IMG/VR virus record: IMGVR_UViG_3300048125_000013
Span: 1-22,643 of that record
DNA from: a virus
Direction: 5' to 3' (one strand)
DNA: 22,643 bases
Part shown: positions 7,038 through 15,113 of the stretch, in pieces
Position numbering within the stretch: the first letter of the stretch is position 1
How the letters are laid out: each line of letters starts with the position of its first letter
Made by a program: the position numbers and the translations under genes
The notes under the pieces: generated by a model
The model's database searches: none
What the model was told of the DNA's origin: nothing
The model's input: only the letters and a program-made list of their open reading frames with translations

Positions 7038-7193
7038 ATGAAACACAACGAACAAAACTTACAAGGTAATCCAAAGCCTAGTGGTAACATTTCTTATTAC
7101 GATTCTATTCATTCAAAAGAAGAGATGTGTAAAGAAATGGTAGGTTACAACACTATGAAATTCAAATACGAAGAAAACAAAGGAGAAAAATAA
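7038..7193 (+). CDS. Small hydrophilic protein of unknown function
   Basis: 51 residues starting MKHNEQNLQGNPKPSGN and ending KFKYEENKGEK, with AAGGAGAG (7027-7034) at good distance before ATG 7038. It lies right after the capsid terminator, and its stop overlaps the next start (TAATG at 7191-7195). No membrane segment or recognised motif. It is the first of three very small consecutive genes between coat and neck genes. The good ribosome binding site and the coupled layout argue that it is translated. Confidence 0.7.
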   Translation: MKHNEQNLQGNPKPSGNISYYDSIHSKEEMCKEMVGYNTMKFKYEENKGEK

Positions 7194-7339
7194 TGGCTGG
7201 ACACAAACCAATGGAAAAGAAAAGAAAAAAAATGATGTACGGTAGAACACCTATGAAAAAAGGTAAGATGATGAGATATGGATTGAATGACGGTGGACCT
7301 GCTGTAATGGCATCAATGGAAAATCAAAAACCTAACTAA
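7193..7339 (+). CDS. Small Lys/Met-rich basic protein
   Basis: 48 residues, strongly basic and Met-rich in its first 28 positions (KKRKKMMYGRTPMKKGKMM), then a short Gly/Pro stretch. ATG 7193 overlaps the stop of the previous gene by one base, so translation is probably coupled. The composition suggests DNA or RNA binding or a packaged internal peptide, but this is inference. Similar Lys/Met/Gly-rich mini-proteins occur, by recollection, near capsid genes of marine phages. Confidence 0.65.
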   Translation: MAGHKPMEKKRKKMMYGRTPMKKGKMMRYGLNDGGPAVMASMENQKPN

Positions 7340-7341
7340 AC

Positions 7342-7488
7342 ATGAAAGTAGATGCACCAAAAGGTTATCATTGGATGAAGTCTGGTAAAAGCTACAAACT
7401 AATGAAAGACCCTAAAGGCGGTTACAAAGCTCACAAAGGAGCTAGTAAAAAAGCTTCTTTTGAGATTCAAAAAATACATAGTAAATAA
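7342..7488 (+). CDS. Small basic protein, GYHWMK type
   Basis: 48 residues with MKVDAPKGYHWMKSGKSYKL followed by a Lys/Gly/His-rich half. The pattern 'APKGYHWMK...YKLMK...GYKAHKGAS' looks like a compact conserved small protein, and I recall related sequences in marine podoviruses without an assigned role. It starts two bases after the previous stop, and its stop overlaps the connector gene start (TAATG at 7486-7490). A decoration, DNA-binding or head-completion role is possible but not shown. Confidence 0.7.
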   Translation: MKVDAPKGYHWMKSGKSYKLMKDPKGGYKAHKGASKKASFEIQKIHSK

Positions 7489-8255
7489 TGGCTAAAACAT
7501 TCTTAACTCTGACGAATGAAGTCCTCAGAGAGTTGAATGAAGTTGTATTGACTTCATCAAACTTTGGAGACGCTACAGGCATACAAGCGTTTGTCAAAAA
7601 TTCTATTAACAAATCTATAAACGATATTGCTAATGAAGAACCACAGTTACCTTTCTTTTCGGCAGGTGCTAGTGGTGAGACAGACCCTTTTTATGGTAAT
7701 ACAACTGTAGCAACTACTGCAGGTACTAGATGGTATCTGTTAAAAGATGGTAGTAGTGACATTACTTCAGACTTTGCATCAATAGATTGGGATGATTTTT
7801 ACATCACAACTATTAGTGTCTCTGGAGAATCAGCACCGTTTGTTTCAAAAGGGTTAAGATTTTTAACATTAGATGAGTGGACTAGGTATTACAGAGATAG
7901 TGAGAATAGTGATGATGCATCAACTCAAGCTTATGGAGAGCCTGTTTATGTAATACGTAGTCCAGACCATAGAAAGTTTGGGCTAAGTCCTATACCTGAC
8001 AAAGTTTACAACGTACATTTTTATGGCTACAACAAGCCTACAGAACTATCAGCGTTTAGTGACACTATAGTTCTACCAGACCAATATGCAAATGTAATAA
8101 CAGCTAGAGCTAGATATTATGTTTGGCAGTTTAAAGAAAGTCCTCAACAAGCTGCTTTTGCATTAGAAGATTATAAAAAAGGCATGAAGCAAATGAAGTC
8201 TAATCTGATAAATCCACAACCAAAATATATGTCAGATGATAGAACATATTTTTAG
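7488..8255 (+). CDS. Head-tail connector / neck adaptor protein
   Basis: 255 residues. The N-terminal helical part (LTNEVLRELNEVVLTSSNF, then GIQAFVKNSINKSINDI) is typical of a phage adaptor family that sits below the portal, the functional counterpart of P22 gp4 or T7 gp11. The middle is beta-rich with aromatic residues (IDWDDFYITTISV, LTLDEWTRYYRD, FGLSPIPDKVYNVHFYGY). The C-terminal helix YYVWQFKESPQQAAFALEDY resembles the end of the same family. It would extend the portal channel and give the docking site for the tail nozzle and fibres. Family membership is by recalled similarity and gene order. Confidence 0.7.
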   Translation: MAKTFLTLTNEVLRELNEVVLTSSNFGDATGIQAFVKNSINKSINDIANEEPQLPFFSAGASGETDPFYGNTTVATTAGTRWYLLKDGSSDITSDFASIDWDDFYITTISVSGESAPFVSKGLRFLTLDEWTRYYRDSENSDDASTQAYGEPVYVIRSPDHRKFGLSPIPDKVYNVHFYGYNKPTELSAFSDTIVLPDQYANVITARARYYVWQFKESPQQAAFALEDYKKGMKQMKSNLINPQPKYMSDDRTYF

Positions 8256-8264
8256 GAGATATAA

Positions 8265-8960
8265 ATGACAACTAAAATACCTGCAGAATTATCAAGTACA
8301 CCAAGCATTGTCGATAATGGCAATAGCACAGCCGTTACCATTGACTCATCAGAAAGAGTAGGAATTTTACAAGGTTCTCCTACTTCTAATTTACATATAG
8401 GAGCATCAGGAAACGATGCAAAAAGAGAATTAAGAATAGACGGAACTAATGGCTCTGGTCAAACTTTTGGATTTATTACTGAAGCTGATGGAGAAAATGG
8501 CAGAGTGTCTTTTAAAGTTGGTCAATCTAATGCTACTCCTGCACAAAAATTAATGATACATCCTGATGGTGGTATTTGTTTTGGCTCTGACACAGCAGCC
8601 GCAAATGCCTTAGATGATTATGAAGAAGGCGATTGGCAAGCAACGCATGGCGGTAATAATATGACTGGTGATGGTAAATATGTAAAAGTTGGCGGTTTAG
8701 TTTTTGTACAAGGTGACTGGACTTCTGCAACAGGTTCTTCATCAACTTTTAGAATAGGTGGGTTACCATTTACAGTTAATAGCACTTTACATAGTGCTTG
8801 GCATGTTGGTTATGAAACTTCTAGTAATAGTATTACAGGCGGTTATATGGCTTCTGGTCAATCTTATTTTGATAGTGTACAAGCAGGTGGTACTGGATTT
8901 GTAAATTTAAATGCAGGGGAAAGAATTATTATGTTTGGAACTTATTTTACAACTCAATAA
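8265..8960 (+). CDS. Small fibre or appendage protein, possible receptor-binding tip
   Basis: 231 residues, beta-rich and Gly/Ser/Thr-rich, preceded by AGGAGA. The N-terminal third (STPSIVDNGNSTAVTIDSSE, then RVGILQGSPTSNL at 31-43) matches a module also present in the two large fibres of this window. Next comes an AQKLMIHPDGG segment. After a LDDYEEGDWQ junction the C-terminal domain (KYVKVGGLVFVQGDW to FGTYFTTQ) looks like a beta-sandwich often found at the tips of marine phage fibres. There is no S74 chaperone domain. It lies between the connector and nozzle genes, apart from the main fibre locus. A host-recognition role is inferred. Confidence 0.65.
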   Translation: MTTKIPAELSSTPSIVDNGNSTAVTIDSSERVGILQGSPTSNLHIGASGNDAKRELRIDGTNGSGQTFGFITEADGENGRVSFKVGQSNATPAQKLMIHPDGGICFGSDTAAANALDDYEEGDWQATHGGNNMTGDGKYVKVGGLVFVQGDWTSATGSSSTFRIGGLPFTVNSTLHSAWHVGYETSSNSITGGYMASGQSYFDSVQAGGTGFVNLNAGERIIMFGTYFTTQ

Positions 8961-8972
8961 AAGGAAATAATT

Positions 8973-9251
8973 ATGGCAATAACAAAAGAAACAGTAGTAG
9001 ATAAAATTGAAGTTCTTGAAATGGGGGAACTAGGTATTAGAACTGCTACAGTAATAAAAGAAGATGGCACAGAACTTAACAGAAGTTTTCATCGTCATGT
9101 CTTAGCACCTAGAATTAAATCAGGTGATACTTGGGGTGATACTGACATATCTGGTGAAGATGCTAGAGTACAAGCGATTGCAAATGCAACTTGGACTGAT
9201 GATGTTAAGTCAGCGTATGAAACATTTATTGATTCTCAAGAAACTTTATAA
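8973..9251 (+). CDS. Small fibre-associated protein of unknown function
   Basis: 92 residues beginning MAITKETVVDKIEVLEMGEL, with AAGGAAA before the start. The first half reads as two or three beta strands (IRTATVIKEDGTELNRSFH), and the second ends in an acidic, Ala-rich helix. I recall similar short proteins next to tail-fibre genes in marine phages and plasmid-like elements, with no known activity. Its position right after a fibre gene parallels the 117-residue gene that follows the two large fibres, so an adaptor or fibre-assembly role is possible. Confidence 0.75.
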   Translation: MAITKETVVDKIEVLEMGELGIRTATVIKEDGTELNRSFHRHVLAPRIKSGDTWGDTDISGEDARVQAIANATWTDDVKSAYETFIDSQETL

Positions 9252-9256
9252 AATAA

Positions 9257-10870
9257 ATGGCTAGAAGTCAACCATACGGTTTTGCATGTTCAGGAGGATT
9301 AGTAGATAGTGCTAATCGTTTTGATTTGTTTAAAGCTCCCGGAGTAGCAACTACACTAAGAAACTTTGAAGTTGCTGTAGAGGGTGGTTATAGAAGAATA
9401 AATGGTTATAGTTTATTTGGTGGTGGTAGTTCTGCTAGACCTAACTCTTCTAATCAGATATATGGATTGTTTGTTTATGCTGATGGAGTAATAGCTGCAG
9501 GTGGTAGTAATATTTATTTTAGTCAAACTGGAACTAGTTGGTTACAAATAAATAAAGCAAGTGTAGCAAGTAGTGGTGATAATCATACTGCATTTACAGG
9601 TAGAAGTGCACTTAGTTTAACATCACCAGCTCAGTATAGTTTTGCATTATATGAAGGTACATCTATTTATGGTGACTTAGTTATGACAGATTCAAGTGGT
9701 AGTAATAAACCATTTTTATTTAAGATGACTGGTACAGATTCAGATATTACCAACAGAACATTTTTTGCTAGTCAGATAACAATAAGCGGTAGTACAACTG
9801 CAAAGTTTTGTACAATACACGGAAGACGCTTAGTAGTTGCAGGAGACCCGTCAACACCAAACACAGTTTACATAAGTGCTGTTAATGACATAGATGATTT
9901 TACTGGTGGAGTCTCAATAACATTAGAAGACCAAATAGTAGGTCTAAAAAGTTTCCGTAACGAATTATTTATATTTTGTAAAAACTCTATCTTTAAATTA
10001 CAAAATGTTGACAACTCATCAGCTCTACAAGTTGTACCAGTTACTAAAAACGTGGGTTGTTTAGATGGACAGAGTATTCAGGAATTTGGCGGTGACCTAA
10101 TCTTTTTAGCTCCAGATGGATTAAGAACAGTTGCCGGTACAGCAAGAATTGGAGATGTGGAGCTAGGCACAATAAGTAAAGCTATTCAGCCACAAATAAA
10201 ACAGATAGCAGATAACATTGACACTTTTACAATTAGTAGTGTCGTATTAAGAGATAAGTCACAGTACAGATTATATTACGGTAAGTCTAGTCAAAGTGAC
10301 TTAATACAAGAAGGAATTATAGGAACACTAAGACCTGAAGGTTGGCAGTGGTCAGAAACAAGAGGTATCGAAGCTCCGGCAGTTGCTTCTGGTTTTACAA
10401 ACACTGGAGTTGAGAAAGCATTTCATGGTGACTTTGCAGGGTATGTTTACAACCATGATACAGGTAACTCATTTAACCCTGCAGGAACTGAAAGCGATAT
10501 AGATGCTCAGTATACAACACCTGACATTGATTACGGTGATTTAGGTATGCTAAAAACTTTACAGTATCTAAAAATATCTTTTAGTCCAGAGAATGATGCT
10601 ACACCAACAATTAGGGTTAGATACGATTTTGAAAGTACAGATACACCACAACCTGCTGATATTAGTTTAGGAACTGTACCGTTACCATCACTTTTTGGTA
10701 GTGCTGTACTTAATAGTAATACTTTTGGTGCAGGAGAACATCCAACAGTAAGAACAGCATTAACAGGAAGTGGACATAGTAATAATTTTAGTATTTTTAC
10801 AAAGAACACAAATCAACCGTACATTATAAACGGTTTGTACATAGACTACGTACCGTCAGGAAGGAGATAA
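9257..10870 (+). CDS. Tail nozzle / packaged-DNA stabilisation protein (P22 gp10-like)
   Basis: 537 residues, beta-rich throughout. The N-terminal motif (GLVDSANRFDLFKAPGVATT, then LRNFEV and GGYRRINGY) fits the family of tail-nozzle proteins that close the channel below the adaptor, such as P22 gp10 or the T7 gp12 counterpart. Repeated strand pairs such as RRLVVAGDPSTPNTVYISAV, LFIFCKNSIFKL and GDLIFLAPDGLRTVAG suggest a beta-propeller. The last part (YIDYVPSGRR) ends in a strand. The start has no good Shine-Dalgarno (gap of five bases, TAAAATAA), so coupling to the upstream gene is likely. Its own last codons carry the AAGGAG used by the next gene. Assigned by pattern and gene order. Confidence 0.68.
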   Translation: MARSQPYGFACSGGLVDSANRFDLFKAPGVATTLRNFEVAVEGGYRRINGYSLFGGGSSARPNSSNQIYGLFVYADGVIAAGGSNIYFSQTGTSWLQINKASVASSGDNHTAFTGRSALSLTSPAQYSFALYEGTSIYGDLVMTDSSGSNKPFLFKMTGTDSDITNRTFFASQITISGSTTAKFCTIHGRRLVVAGDPSTPNTVYISAVNDIDDFTGGVSITLEDQIVGLKSFRNELFIFCKNSIFKLQNVDNSSALQVVPVTKNVGCLDGQSIQEFGGDLIFLAPDGLRTVAGTARIGDVELGTISKAIQPQIKQIADNIDTFTISSVVLRDKSQYRLYYGKSSQSDLIQEGIIGTLRPEGWQWSETRGIEAPAVASGFTNTGVEKAFHGDFAGYVYNHDTGNSFNPAGTESDIDAQYTTPDIDYGDLGMLKTLQYLKISFSPENDATPTIRVRYDFESTDTPQPADISLGTVPLPSLFGSAVLNSNTFGAGEHPTVRTALTGSGHSNNFSIFTKNTNQPYIINGLYIDYVPSGRR

Positions 10871-10873
10871 TAA

Positions 10874-13800
10874 ATGGCTCAAAACTACACTAGACAAAGT
10901 TCATTCAGTGATGGGGATACTATTACTGCTGCGTTATTTAATAACGAGTACAATCAATTAGTAAACGCATTTGCCTACTCATCCAGTAGTGCAAGTTCTA
11001 CAGGTCACAGACACGATGGTAGTGCTGGACAAGGTGGTAACATATTTAAGATTGGTGACTTAGACTTTTTAAACAAAATAGAAGTTGACAGTACAAATAA
11101 TAGATTAGGATTTTATGTAGAAGTTTCATCTTCAGCAGTAGAACAAATAAGAGTACAAGATGGTGCTTTAGTACCTGTTACAGATAGTGATGTTGATATA
11201 GGTACAAGTTCTTTATACTTTAAAGATGCATTTATAGATAGCATAACTACAACAGGTAATGTATCTGTAGGTGGTAATTTAGATGTTACAGGAACAATAG
11301 ACTTTAGTGATTCTGCAATTACTAATGTGGGCAGTATTCAATTAGACAGTATCGCAGGTGATGCTGATTCTAATACTTCAATAACTTTTAGTGGCTCTGA
11401 TGTTATAACCATAGCTGCTGGAGGAGATAATCAAGTTACCTTTACTAATGGAGCTATTGTACCTTCTACAGATAATGATATAGATTTAGGTACAAGTTCA
11501 GTAGAATTTAAAGATGCTTTCTTTGATGGCACAGTAACTACTGATGCCTTAGTAGCTGATACTGCAGATATAAATGGTGGTACTGTAGATGGTGCTATTA
11601 TAGGTGGTTCAAGTGCAGCAGCTATTACAGGTACAGCAATTACAGGTACAAGTTTTGTTATAGGTTCTGCAGATATTAGTGAAGCAGAATTAGAAACTAT
11701 AGATGGTGTTACTGCTGGTACAGTTGCAGCTAGTAAAGCTGTAGTTGTTGATAGTAATAAAGATATTGGTAGCTTTAGAAATGTAACACTAACTGGTGAG
11801 TTAGATGCAGCTACTTTAGATATATCTGGTGATGTAGACATTGATGGTACTTTAGAAACTGATGCACTTTCTATAAACGGTACAGCAGTCACAAGTACTG
11901 CAGCCGAACTAAACATTCTTGATGGTGTTACATCAACTGCAGCAGAAATAAATGCACTTGATGGAATTACATCAACAGTTGCAGAATTAAATATTGTAGA
12001 TGGTGATACATCTGCTACATCTACTACACTTGCAGATGCTGATAGAGTAGTAGTAAATGACAACGGTACTATGGTACAAGTTGCCTTGACAGACTTTGAA
12101 ACTTACTTTGAGTCTGCCCTTGATACACTTTCTAATGTTACAACTGTAGGAGCACTAAACGCAGGTAGCATTACAAGTGGCTTTGGAGCTATAAACAATG
12201 GCTCATCTGCTATTACAACTACAGGTACAATTACTTACGGTTCTTTATCAGATGGTACAATAACTGTTACAGCTTTTGTAGATGAAGATGACATGTCTTC
12301 AAACTCTGCAACGCTTATACCAACTCAACAATCTGTTAAAGCTTATGTAGATACACAACTAACTGCAGAAGACTTAGATGTAACAACTGATAGCGGAACT
12401 ATTGCGATTGACTTAGATAGTGAAACTTTAACTATTGGTGGTACATCTAATGAAATAGAAACATCTGCTACAGGTAATGCAGTAACTATAGGTATACCGG
12501 CTGCTGCTCAGATTACAACTTCACTAGGAGTTGGTGGTGGTTCTACTAATGGAGTACAGATTTCTCAAGGTGCTATCTCTATTAAGAATGGTGGTGCACA
12601 GTCATACATAGATTTTTATTGTGAGTCTTCAAATGCTCACTACACAAGATTACAAGCTGCAGCACACTCAGCTTACTCTGGAAATGTTACTGTAACTTTA
12701 CCTGCAACAGCAGGAACACTTGCTTTAACTTCAAGTAGCATTACAGGTAATGCAGCAACTGCTACAGCATTAGCAAGTGCAAGAACTATTCATGGTGTAT
12801 CTTTTGATGGAACAGCTAATATAGACTTAACAGAAGTTGTTCAAGATACAGTAGGAGCTATGTTTTCAAGTAATACTGAAACAGGTATTGCAGCTACTTA
12901 CGAAGATGGTGATGGTACTATAGACTTAGTTATAGGTTCTGGTGTTATTACTAATGCTATGTTAGATGGTTCTATAGCTAATGCAAAACTAGCTAACTCT
13001 AGCATAACAGTAACTGATGGTTCTAATTCAACAGCTACTGCATTAGGCGGTACAATTACATTCTCAGGAACTTCTAATGAAGTCGATGTTGCAGAAAGTT
13101 CTGGAACAATTACAATAGGATTACCTAATGATGTAACAGTTGGTAATAATTTAACAGTCTCTGGAAACTTAACAGTTTCTGGTACAACTACACAGACTGG
13201 TCCAATAGTATCTGATGATAACTTCACAGGGCTTTTAAATTCTAACTCGGCTAACTCAAGTGACTTTGGATTCTTTGGTAAGTATGTAGAGTCAAGCACT
13301 ACTAAGTATGCAGGATTATTCTTTGATGCTTCTACAGATAATACTTTTAGATTATTTACCGATACACAAACAGAACCGGCTGCTACAGTAAATACAAGTG
13401 CTACTGGTTATGCTGCTGCTAATTTAATTACTGCAGGAATAACAGCTACTACAGGTACATTCTCAGGTGCTGTTTCAGGTACTACAGGTACATTCTCAGG
13501 TGCTGTTTCAGGTACAACAGGTACATTCTCTGGAGACCTAGCAGTAGATACTAATGTTTTAAAAGTTGATACTTCTAATAATAGAATTGGTGTTAATCAA
13601 TCTTCACCAACAGTTTCAATAGATGCTGGTTCAAATACAGATGCAATTTTAATTCCTGTAGGAACGACTGCACAAAGACCAACTGGAGCAGCAGGACAAT
13701 TTAGATATAACTCAACTACTGGTGGTTTTGAAGGTTATACAGATTCATGGGGTGCTATTGCCGGTAGTGGTGGTAGCGGTGGTAGTTCTTCTACTTTTGC

Positions 13801-15112
13801 TAAGAATACTTTTGCAGGAGATGGCTCTACTACAGCCTTTACTTTAACTACAAGCATGACTAACGAAGATGGTCTTATTGTATTTATAGACGGTGTTTAT
13901 CAGGCAGATAATGTTTATACAGTTTCAGGAACTACCCTTACTTTTGCAACTGCACCTGTCAACGGTAGAGTCATAGAAGTCTTTCAATTAGAGGGCGGTA
14001 TTGTTGGAGTTGCTCCAGTAATTGCTACTATGACTGGTGATGGCTCAGATACTACTTTAGCTTTAGGTACTAGCCCTAGTTCAGAAAATCAAACATTTGT
14101 AACTATTGATGGTGTTGTTCAACATAAAGACACTTATTCAATCTCAGGTAGCACACTAACATTTAGTGCTGCTCCTCCTAATGGTACTTCAGTAGAAGCT
14201 GTTATATTTAACAATGTAAGTGTTGCAACTTTCCAAGATGCAGATGGTGACACTAAGATTCAGTTAGAAGAAAGCACTGACGAAGATAAGATTAGGTTTG
14301 ATACTGGCGGTACTGAACGCATGATTATTGATGGTGTGAATATTGGAATAGGAACTTCAAGTCCTGCAAGCAATCAAGGTTTTGCAAAAACAGTAGAAAT
14401 AAGTGACGCAGGGGCAACAACTGGTCCTGATTTGATGCTTACAAACCCAACAGCAGGAACAGATGAATTTTTAGGGCAGCTTTCATTTAATCATGCTAAC
14501 GATGCTTTAGCAGCAATTAACGCTAAAACTGATGGAGCAACTGATTCTGGACATATACAATTTCAAACCCAAGCAGCAAGTGGAGCTATAACAGAAAGAA
14601 TGCGTATTCAATCTGGTGGTAATGTTTTATTGAATCAAACAGCTACAGCAGACTCAGGCGTTTCCGATGGAAGATTAGAAATTACCAGAGGTAGTCAGCA
14701 TTGCATTAACTGTCATGTTGCTGGTACTGGTAATTCTACTTTAGTTGCTTTTATAAATGATAATGGTTTTGTTGGTGGTATAAACACTAATGGCTCTGCT
14801 ACTGTTTTTAACACATCATCAGATGCAAGATTAAAAAATGTTTTAGGAGAAGCTAAAGGTTTAGAAGTTATTAATGCTTTAAATCCAGTAAATTTTGAAT
14901 GGAAAAAAGATAACAAAATACAAGACGGACTTATAGCACAAGAGGTAGAAAAAATATTTCCTGAAGCTGTTTCAGAACCAGAATTAAAGGGAGAGTGGTA
15001 TTCAGTAGATTATTCTAAACTGGTAACACCTCTTATAAAAGGTATGCAAGAACAACAAACCATAATAGAAGACTTAAAAGCCCGAATAGAAACTTTAGAG
15101 GGAGGAGAATAA
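10874..15112 (+). CDS. Large tail fibre with C-terminal self-cleaving S74 chaperone domain
   Basis: 1412 residues, rich in Ser, Thr, Gly, Asp and Ala; a trimeric fibre for host recognition. Residues 6-32 (RQSSFSDGDTITAALFNNEY) and the TGHRHDG motif at 43-49 look like the virion-attachment end. The shaft contains two copies of a 23-residue DIDLGTSS/FKDAF module, three 13-residue TSTAAELNILDGV units (340-378) and TTGTFSGAVSG units near 859-886. Two adjacent GDGSTTAFTL-type beta domains lie at about 974-1115. Then come GIG..SP and ERMRI modules (904-912, 1148-1164, 1241-1250). From about 1314 to the end is a Peptidase_S74 domain with Ser1316-Asp1317 and Lys1321 (SSDARLKN), DGLIAQEV and a terminal coiled coil. 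In this family the chaperone cuts itself off before the Ser after trimer folding. Confidence 0.92.
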   Translation: MAQNYTRQSSFSDGDTITAALFNNEYNQLVNAFAYSSSSASSTGHRHDGSAGQGGNIFKIGDLDFLNKIEVDSTNNRLGFYVEVSSSAVEQIRVQDGALVPVTDSDVDIGTSSLYFKDAFIDSITTTGNVSVGGNLDVTGTIDFSDSAITNVGSIQLDSIAGDADSNTSITFSGSDVITIAAGGDNQVTFTNGAIVPSTDNDIDLGTSSVEFKDAFFDGTVTTDALVADTADINGGTVDGAIIGGSSAAAITGTAITGTSFVIGSADISEAELETIDGVTAGTVAASKAVVVDSNKDIGSFRNVTLTGELDAATLDISGDVDIDGTLETDALSINGTAVTSTAAELNILDGVTSTAAEINALDGITSTVAELNIVDGDTSATSTTLADADRVVVNDNGTMVQVALTDFETYFESALDTLSNVTTVGALNAGSITSGFGAINNGSSAITTTGTITYGSLSDGTITVTAFVDEDDMSSNSATLIPTQQSVKAYVDTQLTAEDLDVTTDSGTIAIDLDSETLTIGGTSNEIETSATGNAVTIGIPAAAQITTSLGVGGGSTNGVQISQGAISIKNGGAQSYIDFYCESSNAHYTRLQAAAHSAYSGNVTVTLPATAGTLALTSSSITGNAATATALASARTIHGVSFDGTANIDLTEVVQDTVGAMFSSNTETGIAATYEDGDGTIDLVIGSGVITNAMLDGSIANAKLANSSITVTDGSNSTATALGGTITFSGTSNEVDVAESSGTITIGLPNDVTVGNNLTVSGNLTVSGTTTQTGPIVSDDNFTGLLNSNSANSSDFGFFGKYVESSTTKYAGLFFDASTDNTFRLFTDTQTEPAATVNTSATGYAAANLITAGITATTGTFSGAVSGTTGTFSGAVSGTTGTFSGDLAVDTNVLKVDTSNNRIGVNQSSPTVSIDAGSNTDAILIPVGTTAQRPTGAAGQFRYNSTTGGFEGYTDSWGAIAGSGGSGGSSSTFAKNTFAGDGSTTAFTLTTSMTNEDGLIVFIDGVYQADNVYTVSGTTLTFATAPVNGRVIEVFQLEGGIVGVAPVIATMTGDGSDTTLALGTSPSSENQTFVTIDGVVQHKDTYSISGSTLTFSAAPPNGTSVEAVIFNNVSVATFQDADGDTKIQLEESTDEDKIRFDTGGTERMIIDGVNIGIGTSSPASNQGFAKTVEISDAGATTGPDLMLTNPTAGTDEFLGQLSFNHANDALAAINAKTDGATDSGHIQFQTQAASGAITERMRIQSGGNVLLNQTATADSGVSDGRLEITRGSQHCINCHVAGTGNSTLVAFINDNGFVGGINTNGSATVFNTSSDARLKNVLGEAKGLEVINALNPVNFEWKKDNKIQDGLIAQEVEKIFPEAVSEPELKGEWYSVDYSKLVTPLIKGMQEQQTIIEDLKARIETLEGGE
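11171..11527 (+). repeat. Two copies of a 69-base fibre-shaft module
   Basis: Bases 11171-11239 and 11459-11527 encode related 23-residue units: VPVTDSDVDIGTSSLYFKDA and VPSTDNDIDLGTSSVEFKDA, each followed by F[IF]D. The DNA is also similar, so they arose by duplication. They flank the beta region at residues about 120-195 and are a common building block of phage fibre shafts. Confidence 0.85.
11891..12007 (+). repeat. Three tandem 39-base units in the fibre shaft
   Basis: Units at 11891-11929, 11930-11968 and 11969-12007 encode TSTAAELNILDGV, TSTAAEINALDGI and TSTVAELNIVDGD (residues 340-378). This TAAELNILDGVTS motif is widespread in phage fibres as a tandem shaft repeat. Copies have diverged at many third positions, so expansion is not recent. 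Confidence 0.95.
13448..13534 (+). repeat. Tandem 33-base repeat in the fibre gene
   Basis: Two identical 33-base units at 13448-13480 and 13481-13513, then a partial third copy at 13514-13534, encode TTGTFSGAVSG twice and TTGTFSG. Identical DNA in the first two copies indicates very recent duplication, in contrast to the diverged shaft units upstream. Confidence 0.95.
14816..15112 (+). other. Peptidase S74 (intramolecular chaperone) domain of the large fibre
   Basis: Encodes residues 1315-1412 of the large fibre. The SSDARLKN motif supplies the catalytic Ser1316 and Lys1321. GLIAQEVEKIFPEAV is the typical middle of the family, and the end QEQQTIIEDLKARIETLEGG is a coiled coil. Cleavage is expected just before Ser1316, leaving a mature fibre of about 1315 residues. 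Confidence 0.9.
15101..15107 (+). promoter_or_regulatory. Ribosome binding site inside the last codons of the large fibre
   Basis: GGAGGAG forms the codons of the C-terminal Gly-Gly-Glu region and lies at good distance before ATG 15114 of the second fibre. The stop and the next start are separated by one base. Translation of the second fibre is therefore likely to be coupled to the first. Confidence 0.8.
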
Positions 15113-15113
15113 T

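Noticed and set aside
9242-9257. Different start for the nozzle gene because of the missing Shine-Dalgarno
   Set aside because: No in-frame alternative start nearby has a better site, and the five-base gap to the previous gene supports coupled translation from 9257.
11891-12007. Spaced repeats that could suggest a CRISPR array
   Set aside because: The units are tandem, in frame and encode a known fibre motif; there are no unique spacers and no cas genes.
11431-12063. 210-codon open frame on the minus strand inside the large fibre
   Set aside because: It mirrors the repetitive Thr/Ser/Ala-rich fibre coding sequence, has no separate ribosome binding site or family-like content, and opposes the uniform gene direction.
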